DNA from: a virus
IMG/VR virus record: IMGVR_UViG_3300028840_001859
Location: 1-28,474 of that record
DNA: 28,474 nucleotides
Strand: one strand, 5' to 3'
The notes under the pieces: generated by a model
Told to the model about the DNA's origin: nothing
Seen by the model: the letters and a program-made list of their open reading frames with translations, nothing else
Database searches by the model: none
In this document: positions 24,487 to 28,474 of the stretch, piece after piece
Position numbering within the stretch: position 1 is the stretch's first letter
Layout: every line of letters begins with the position of its first letter
Made by a program: the position numbers and the translations under genes

Positions 24487-24833
24487 TGAGACGCTTTAAA
24501 CGCCCAGAACCAAAAGAGGCGGAGTTAACGCGGGCCGTTAGGGACATGCTGAAAAGTTTAAAGATATTCCATTTTAAGCACTGGGCCGGCCCGATGACAT
24601 CGCCAAAGGGCATATCGGATATATTGGGATGCTACAAGGGCCGGATGATCGCCATCGAACTTAAAAAGCCAGGGTGGAAGCCACCAAAACCAACCTCTAA
24701 AGCCTATAAGCATTACCGCCACCAAGCCGATTTTATTGACGCAGTCAGGCGCGCGGGTGGCGTTGCTTTTTTCGCCCAGTCAATTGATGACGTTATTGAT
24801 GGCTTAGGGGTTCGGGATAGATTTTTATTTTGA
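24486..24833 (+). CDS. VRR-NUC domain nuclease
   Basis: A 115-residue protein consisting almost wholly of a VRR-NUC fold, a small PD-(D/E)XK nuclease common in phages near recombination genes. The motif K-G-I-S-D-I-L-G (D45) is followed by I-A-I-E-L-K-K-P (E58, K60) and a later H-Q-A-D-F (Q80), the expected catalytic pattern. It may resolve branched DNA. ATG 24486 overlaps the stop of the preceding gene. A cassette array begins 22 bases after its stop. Confidence 0.85.
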   Translation: MRRFKRPEPKEAELTRAVRDMLKSLKIFHFKHWAGPMTSPKGISDILGCYKGRMIAIELKKPGWKPPKPTSKAYKHYRHQADFIDAVRRAGGVAFFAQSIDDVIDGLGVRDRFLF

Positions 24834-24886
24834 TGTTTTCCACTTATTACACTGTTATGCCAAAAAATCGTGAATGGAGTTAAATA

Positions 24887-25096
24887 ATGAGCGAGATCGA
24901 ACAATTAAAAAACAGAATCGATGACAGCGGTATGGATGGTGTTTTAACCGAGCATATCAGAGATGATTATGAACCTGCGGGGCAGATGATGATTAATCAG
25001 CTAACAGATTCAGGCGAATATGTTCAAAGAAAAACACCAGCCCACAGTTTTAATCAAAAATGGAGAATATTTAAAAAAGAATTCAAGCCATATTAA
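24887..25096 (+). CDS. Cassette 1 gene, unknown
   Basis: A 69-residue hydrophilic protein with I-E-Q-L-K-N-R-I-D-D at the start and N-Q-K-W-R-I-F-K-K-E near the end. It starts 32 bases into the cassette behind a GGAG site and stops 2 bases before attC1. I do not recognise a family. The cassette has no promoter of its own that I can see, so it would be read from the phage operon. Confidence 0.55.
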   Translation: MSEIEQLKNRIDDSGMDGVLTEHIRDDYEPAGQMMINQLTDSGEYVQRKTPAHSFNQKWRIFKKEFKPY

Positions 25097-25098
25097 TG

Positions 25099-25156
25099 GC
25101 ATAACAAGCCAATCCAGCGGATGCGCTACCGCGCACCGCTGATATGAACGTTAAAC
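25099..25156 (+). repeat. attC1 recombination site
   Basis: Inverse core GCATAAC (25099-25105), core GTTAAAC (25150-25156). Between them CAGCGG-AT-GCGC pairs with GCGC-A-CCGCTG (25115-25141) with uneven unpaired bases, as required for a folded attC. Confidence 0.8.
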
Positions 25157-25173
25157 GCAAAAGGAATATATCT

Positions 25174-25359
25174 ATGAGAAGGTTAGCTCTGACAAAAAAC
25201 GACTTAGCCAGGGTGATAATTCAGGCGCTTTATAAAATGCCGAAACTCCCGCCAGCGGATCACCCTAAAGTTTTGAATATGGCTAAACGGAAAAAAGTAG
25301 ATTTAATAACGCCACACAGAAACGCAGTTAAAATAATTCAGTGTGAAATGCGCGTTTAA
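25174..25359 (+). CDS. Cassette 2 gene, basic small protein
   Basis: A 61-residue, strongly basic protein (M-R-R-L-A-L-T-K-N-D-L, M-A-K-R-K-K-V-D). ATG 25174 has AAGGAA 7 bases ahead; an in-frame ATG at 25144 lies before the cassette start, inside attC1. The stop lies inside the inverse core of attC2. It might bind nucleic acid, judging from charge alone. Confidence 0.55.
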   Translation: MRRLALTKNDLARVIIQALYKMPKLPPADHPKVLNMAKRKKVDLITPHRNAVKIIQCEMRV

Positions 25360-25482
25360 CAAGGTTATTTGAGCGGATTGCTAAAGTTTGCGGGCATTTG
25401 GTTATCGGGTAATAGCCCCGATAAAAAGCTAGCGAAGACACTGCCAGTCATATGGCCGCAACCGCTCACCAACACGTTCATT
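25354..25482 (+). repeat. attC2 recombination site, long type
   Basis: Inverse core GTTTAAC (25354-25360), core GTTCATT (25476-25482). GAGCGG (25371-25376) pairs with CCGCTC (25462-25467). An inner perfect hairpin TTATCGGG/CCCGATAA lies at 25402-25424. At about 129 bases it is similar in length to long chromosomal-integron sites. The space 25360-25498 holds no gene. Confidence 0.7.
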
Positions 25483-25498
25483 TTCTTAGGAGGCAATT

Positions 25499-25729
25499 AT
25501 GAATTTTGAATTATGGTGGCACGAAAATAAACACTCAATAATTGTAGATGGTGTGAAAAACAGGATAATCAGGCATGCCGCAAAGGCGGCGTGGGCTGCT
25601 TCCGCGAACCATCACGAAAATGAACAAGCAGCCAAAGCGGATGCGCAACCCGAACCGTGTTTCACTTGTGGCGGAACTGATTTAAAAATCACCTGTAATG
25701 AATGCGGTGCATGGGACCACACCGCTTAA
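25499..25729 (+). CDS. Cassette 3 gene, zinc-ribbon-like protein
   Basis: A 76-residue protein. The N-terminus is aromatic and charged (M-N-F-E-L-W-W-H-E-N-K), with an alanine-rich helix as in small accessory proteins of many phages. The C-terminus has C-F-T-C-G-G and C-N-E-C-G, a likely zinc ribbon. AGGAGG lies 7 bases before ATG 25499. The 3' end overlaps a degenerate attC. Confidence 0.6.
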   Translation: MNFELWWHENKHSIIVDGVKNRIIRHAAKAAWAASANHHENEQAAKADAQPEPCFTCGGTDLKITCNECGAWDHTA

Positions 25730-25742
25730 CGAAGCGTTATAA
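25697..25742 (+). repeat. attC3, degenerate site
   Basis: Inverse core AATGAAT (25697-25703, inside the gene), arms GCGGTG and CACCGC, and core GTTATAA (25736-25742). It is shorter than the others, and the inverse core lacks the AAC normally conserved. It may be decayed or recombined. Confidence 0.45.
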
Positions 25743-25766
25743 CCCTTAAAAAACACAGGTATCAAT

Positions 25767-26489
25767 ATGAACAATTATTTATCATTCGGCGGCGGGGTGA
25801 ACTCAGTAGCTCTTCATTTGCTGATGCTTAAAGAAAAGGTAGATTTTGAGGCTATCTTTATCGATCATGCTACAGACTGGCCGGAAACCTATACATACTT
25901 AGGCATGTTCCAAGAATGGCTAAAAAATGAAGGTCATAAGAGCATAACTGTACTAAAACCAAATGTTGAAGGGTTTTCTTCGTTATACGATTATTTGTGG
26001 CATTATAAAATGATACCGTCTTTCAGACTGCGTTTTTGCACCGATAAATTCAAGGTGCGCGTGGTGCAACAATATGTATCAACGCCATGTTTTATGATGC
26101 TTGGCATTGATGCAGGGGAGAAAAAAAGGGCGAAGATATCTATTAAAAATGGAATAGAAAACAGATTTCCATTGATCGAGTATGACATTGATCGAGATGG
26201 ATGCAAAAAAATAATCAAAGACCATGGCTTGCCCATCCCTATTAAGTCAGGTTGTTACATTTGTCCATTTCAACGGGTCATACAATGGCGTGATCTGAGG
26301 AGGAACAAACCGGACTTGTTTTGCAAGGCGAGAAAATTAGAAGAAAGAGCAACCCGCTTCAGGGTAGAAAGAGGTAAAACGCCTGTAAATATTTCGGCAT
26401 CAAACAAAAAACTAAGTCTGTTGGTTGGTGAAGACCAAATGACCTTATTTAAGCAAGACGAATACCCACCATGCCAATGCGGGTTATAA
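25767..26489 (+). CDS. Cassette 4 gene, PAPS-reductase/alpha-hydrolase-like protein
   Basis: A 240-residue protein of the adenine nucleotide alpha hydrolase (PP-loop, PAPS reductase-like) group. S-F-G-G-G-V-N-S (residues 6-13) is the PP-loop, here with V-N-S where classical members have K-D-S. F-C-T-D-K-F-K (C91) and K-S-G-C-Y-I-C-P-F (C163, C166) are conserved-looking in phage members, and C-Q-C (C236, C238) is at the end. Related phage proteins are common next to DNA-modification genes, so a role in sulfur or nucleotide modification of DNA is possible but inferred. The stop lies within the inverse core of attC4. Confidence 0.75.
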   Translation: MNNYLSFGGGVNSVALHLLMLKEKVDFEAIFIDHATDWPETYTYLGMFQEWLKNEGHKSITVLKPNVEGFSSLYDYLWHYKMIPSFRLRFCTDKFKVRVVQQYVSTPCFMMLGIDAGEKKRAKISIKNGIENRFPLIEYDIDRDGCKKIIKDHGLPIPIKSGCYICPFQRVIQWRDLRRNKPDLFCKARKLEERATRFRVERGKTPVNISASNKKLSLLVGEDQMTLFKQDEYPPCQCGL

Positions 26490-26550
26490 CAAGAAAATAA
26501 ACACGGAACGGGCCAAACAGCCGGCCCGTCCGGTTATCTAAACGTTATAT
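26484..26550 (+). repeat. attC4 recombination site
   Basis: Inverse core TTATAAC (26484-26490), core GTTATAT (26544-26550). ACGGGCC (26508-26514) pairs perfectly with GGCCCGT (26523-26529). Confidence 0.8.
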
Positions 26551-26553
26551 CGT

Positions 26554-26997
26554 ATGCTAAATTTGCAGCCAATAACATATAAAGAAGCCTGCCATTTCAT
26601 AGCCGAGAACCATAGGCATCACTTACCGCCCCAAGGCTGGAAATATGGCATCGCCGTCAATGATGGTGCGGGAAAAATAGTTGGTGTCATTACCATAGGC
26701 CGTCCGGTAGCTCGCCATTATGATAACGGGTACACACTTGAAGTTACTAGATGCTGCACCGATGGGACAAAAAACGCATGTTCAAAGCTGTATTCAGCAG
26801 CATGGCGAGCTGCAAGGGCTTTAGGTTATAAGCGCCTCATAACATACATACTAAAAACAGAGACAGGCGCATCTATAAAGGCGTCAGGCTGGAAACTTGT
26901 TGGTGAGGCCGGAGGTGGCTCATGGTCGAGAAAAACAAGACCACGAATAGATACAGCACCAACAGGGCAAAAGCTACTTTTCGATATAACAAGCTAA
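26554..26997 (+). CDS. Cassette 5 gene, XF1762 family (Mom/GNAT-like)
   Basis: A 147-residue protein that I recognise as the XF1762 family, with H-R-H-H-L-P-P-Q-G-W-K (20-30), G-V-I-T-I-G-R-P-V-A-R (44-54), L-E-V-T-R-C-C-T-D-G-T-K-N-A-C-S (62-77) and A-S-G-W-K-L-V-G (110-117). The family has an acetyltransferase-like fold and is often compared with phage Mu Mom, which modifies adenines to resist restriction. ATG 26554 is only 9 bases after the cassette start and has no ribosome binding site. The 3' end covers an inverse core (CGATATAAC, 26982-26990). Confidence 0.75.
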   Translation: MLNLQPITYKEACHFIAENHRHHLPPQGWKYGIAVNDGAGKIVGVITIGRPVARHYDNGYTLEVTRCCTDGTKNACSKLYSAAWRAARALGYKRLITYILKTETGASIKASGWKLVGEAGGGSWSRKTRPRIDTAPTGQKLLFDITS

Positions 26998-27086
26998 TTA
27001 AGCAGATCCCTGTTTCTGATGAGTTCTACAATAAAATACGTGGGGATTGCGAGAGTGACGAGTGGTATACAAATTTAAACACATAA
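26922..27086 (+). CDS. Overlapping small gene in cassette 5
   Basis: A 54-residue basic protein (M-V-E-K-N-K-T-T-N-R at the start, E-W-Y-T-N-L-N-T at the end) in a different frame from the XF1762-like gene, overlapping it by 76 bases. A strong GGAGG lies 6 bases before its ATG, and its stop sits in the inverse core ACATAAC of attC5. These make it likely to be real. The family is unknown. Confidence 0.55.
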   Translation: MVEKNKTTNRYSTNRAKATFRYNKLIKQIPVSDEFYNKIRGDCESDEWYTNLNT

Positions 27087-27143
27087 CAAAGCGCTGAACC
27101 GGGATGCCAAAAAGCGTGGCGCTCGTTAGCTTCAGCGTTATGC
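27081..27143 (+). repeat. attC5 recombination site
   Basis: Inverse core ACATAAC (27081-27087), core GTTATGC (27137-27143). CGCTGAA (27092-27098) pairs with TTCAGCG (27131-27137). A longer alternative site is possible from 26984, where AAGCTAA (26991-26997) pairs with TTAGCTT (27126-27132). Either way the array ends here. Confidence 0.75.
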
Positions 27144-27157
27144 ATAAAGGAGTCAAA

Positions 27158-27403
27158 ATGAGGCAAGCAAGGCCAAGTGATGTACGTTGGAGCACTGCCA
27201 ACGAAATCACGTTTATCAGGAAATTAGGGAGTCATGTAAACCCTTTATACTATCCATACAACTCGGCGAAGGTTAGTCGAATGACGTTACTTAATGGATA
27301 TATTGAGGGCGCAAAGCTACGGGATGACTGGGGGCATATCAATTCAAAGGCGTGCATTGCATACGCTAAAAACGAGCTTTTACGGCTAAAGGAGGAGGGA
27401 TGA
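27158..27403 (+). CDS. Unknown phage protein after the array
   Basis: An 81-residue protein. It has M-R-Q-A-R-P-S-D at the start, a Y-Y-P-Y-N-S-A-K-V-S-R middle and a charged C-terminal helix. AAGGAG lies 6 bases before ATG 27158, and its stop overlaps the next gene as ATGA, so it belongs to the phage backbone operon. The in-frame extension to 27104 runs through attC5 and is not used. The family is unknown. Confidence 0.6.
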   Translation: MRQARPSDVRWSTANEITFIRKLGSHVNPLYYPYNSAKVSRMTLLNGYIEGAKLRDDWGHINSKACIAYAKNELLRLKEEG

Positions 27404-27807
27404 GCAACTACAAAATGTACTGGCTAATATCGATAGCATGCGCAATCGCTAGCCTTGTTCTCGCGTTTAATGATGTTAGTTGGGCGCTGTTCGATAGCGC
27501 CGAGGAGAAAGCCGCCGCCGAGGTCGCCATCATGAACGCCAAGACCGACAACGAGATCAAGCTTCAACGGGCTTATGAGGATCTATATCAAGCCAGGATG
27601 CTGCTGGCGTCAATGGGTGTCAAGGAGGCGTCAAGCGGGCCGCCTTGGTGGTTCTGGCTATGGTCAATTATCGCCATTATCGCGGGCGCTGTTATCGCTT
27701 TAATTTGGGTAGCGTCAAGGCGTAATCAAGGCCGCCAAGTACCAGTAAATAGTAGTGAATACTTGTTAATCCCAAGAGAAAAATTATACGAAATAGAGGG
27801 GAGATAA
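27400..27807 (+). CDS. Membrane protein with coiled-coil middle
   Basis: A 135-residue protein with membrane segments at about residues 5-24 and 84-107. Between them lies a charged helical stretch (A-A-A-E-V-A-I-M-N-A-K, then L-Q-R-A-Y-E-D-L-Y-Q-A-R) likely to form a coiled coil. The second segment starts with P-P-W-W-F-W-L-W and ends at R-R. It could be a spanin-like or envelope protein, but I see no family match. It starts at ATGA over the previous stop. Confidence 0.6.
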   Translation: MSNYKMYWLISIACAIASLVLAFNDVSWALFDSAEEKAAAEVAIMNAKTDNEIKLQRAYEDLYQARMLLASMGVKEASSGPPWWFWLWSIIAIIAGAVIALIWVASRRNQGRQVPVNSSEYLLIPREKLYEIEGR

Positions 27808-27809
27808 TT

Positions 27810-28268
27810 ATGCTTGAAACTATTTTTGCAATCGTTATTAGCGGTATAGTTTTGAATGATTTGGCAGGTGGGGCAATTGAGCCAACAAAACCACTATCCG
27901 ACAAGACGAAAGAGAAACAAGAAATAATGACATTTCTTGAGCCAAAACTAACAAAGGGGCTATTTGGTGGTACATATGGCAAGGTGAAGGCTAGGGTCGA
28001 TGAATACTACCGAATCAAGCCTGAAAATATACGTATCCGCCACGTTTTTAACCTATGCCTTTTTATCGTTGATATAATTGATGATGATCAATGGTTAATA
28101 GATCGCGCGAAAGAGCACGATAAGCCAATTAATAAGGCTCAAGCAAATGAGCCAACAATGCCAGGTGTGCCGAATTTTAATAGTCCTGATTTTCAGGCGG
28201 GCTATTCGATGGGATGGCAACAAGCCATGATTCAAAACCAAGCGCCAAAAATGATACAAGGAGGTTAA
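27810..28268 (+). CDS. Unknown protein with N-terminal hydrophobic helix
   Basis: A 152-residue protein. A hydrophobic start (about residues 3-20) may be a membrane anchor. A basic, soluble middle follows, then a C-terminus rich in Q, P and M (P-D-F-Q-A-G-Y-S-M-G-W-Q-Q). It lies 2 bases after the preceding membrane-protein gene and 2 bases before the next. I do not recognise the family. Confidence 0.6.
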   Translation: MLETIFAIVISGIVLNDLAGGAIEPTKPLSDKTKEKQEIMTFLEPKLTKGLFGGTYGKVKARVDEYYRIKPENIRIRHVFNLCLFIVDIIDDDQWLIDRAKEHDKPINKAQANEPTMPGVPNFNSPDFQAGYSMGWQQAMIQNQAPKMIQGG

Positions 28269-28270
28269 TT

Positions 28271-28474
28271 ATGGAAGATAAAATGGGAGAAATATTTATA
28301 TTCGGTGTCCTTTGTGTCGTCGTGCTCGCTGTGTTTATGTCGATAGCGTGCGATATTTTGGAAAAAGTCAAACCACGGCCCCAAAAAACAGCCCCCCCCA
28401 TGCTGCCCACAATGCAATCCCCCCAAATGACTACCCATAGCGCGCCAATGTACCCTTATGTACAACAGCCTCAA
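28271..28474 (+). CDS. Membrane protein, cut by the window end
   Basis: Sixty-eight codons are present and the frame is still open at the last base. There is one hydrophobic segment (about residues 8-27), possibly with cysteine 27 as a lipid site (M-S-I-A-C), then a Pro- and Met-rich tail. AAGGAGG lies upstream of ATG 28271. A run of eight C near 28390 is a place where an indel could hide. It may continue at 1-63 if the window is circular. Confidence 0.6.
   Translation, partial: MEDKMGEIFIFGVLCVVVLAVFMSIACDILEKVKPRPQKTAPPMLPTMQSPQMTTHSAPMYPYVQQPQ

Larger units (their letters stand above)
24855..27137 (+). mobile_element. Array of five integron-like gene cassettes without integrase
   Basis: Immediately after the nuclease gene, small genes are separated by attC-like sites. 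For cassettes 1, 2, 4 and 5 the first bases (after G) are the reverse complement of an inverse core near the same cassette's end: GTTATGCC/GGCATAAC, GTTAAACGC/GCGTTTAAC, GTTATAACCC/GGGTTATAAC and GTTATATCG/CGATATAAC. Cassette 3 matches less well (GTTCATT/AATGAAT). This self-match is the mark of cassettes that were once circular. All genes point the same way. GTTATGC flanks the array as a direct repeat (24854-24860 and 27137-27143). No integron integrase is present, so this resembles a CALIN (cluster of attC sites lacking integrase) carried by a phage. Confidence 0.8.

Noticed and set aside
24834-27157. CRISPR array as an explanation of the repeats
   Set aside because: The sites differ in sequence and length, contain genes between them, and are inverted-repeat recombination sites rather than equal direct repeats with spacers.
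24834-27157. Integron integrase gene or a full integron
   Set aside because: No tyrosine recombinase is encoded here or elsewhere in the window, so only cassettes are present.

Overview
This window is the genome, or most of it, of a tailed double-stranded DNA phage (or prophage) with a siphovirus-type layout. A lambda-like packaging and head module is followed by a long non-contractile tail module with a tape measure protein and a lambda G/GT-type frameshifted chaperone. A LydA-like holin and a putative lipoprotein suggest a Gram-negative host, probably a proteobacterium; I cannot place it more closely. I see no integrase, DNA polymerase, helicase, endolysin, tRNA or CRISPR.

Layout on the + strand: small and large terminase (66-2459; the large subunit changes frame near its C-terminus), gpW-like connector, portal, and a prohead protease fused to the major capsid protein with a strong internal start (4176-6095). 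Next come a possible decoration protein, stopper and tail terminator (6140-7291) and the tail tube (7306-8316), followed by a GC-rich terminator-like hairpin. An AT-richer insert (8353-11289) carries a fibre-like protein, a small membrane protein and an unknown. Then come a further structural protein, tail chaperones G and GT (-1 slip at A_AAA_AAG), the tape measure, four tail-tip proteins and two membrane proteins of the lysis region (11299-19670).

A leftward operon of five small genes (20978 down to 19675) diverges from a rightward operon. The control region between them holds three copies of a 17-bp operator, TATCGC-N5-GCGAWA. One copy exactly fills the spacer of the leftward promoter and another covers the predicted start of the rightward one. 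The first rightward gene is a small HTH regulator. It is followed by a RecE-like exonuclease, a RecT-like annealing protein, small proteins, a BamE-like lipoprotein and a VRR-NUC nuclease.

The most unusual part lies immediately after the VRR-NUC gene. About 2.3 kb (24855-27137) reads as an array of five integron gene cassettes, all in the phage direction, with attC-like sites and no integron integrase. Four of the five cassettes have a start that is the perfect reverse complement (8-10 nt) of an inverse core near their own end. GTTATGC flanks the whole array as a direct repeat. The cassette genes are phage-like, including an alpha-hydrolase/PAPS-reductase-like protein and an XF1762/Mom-like acetyltransferase-fold protein. 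The backbone resumes at 27158 with small and membrane proteins. The last ORF runs off the end, in frame with an open stretch at the window start, so the window may be a circularly permuted whole genome.
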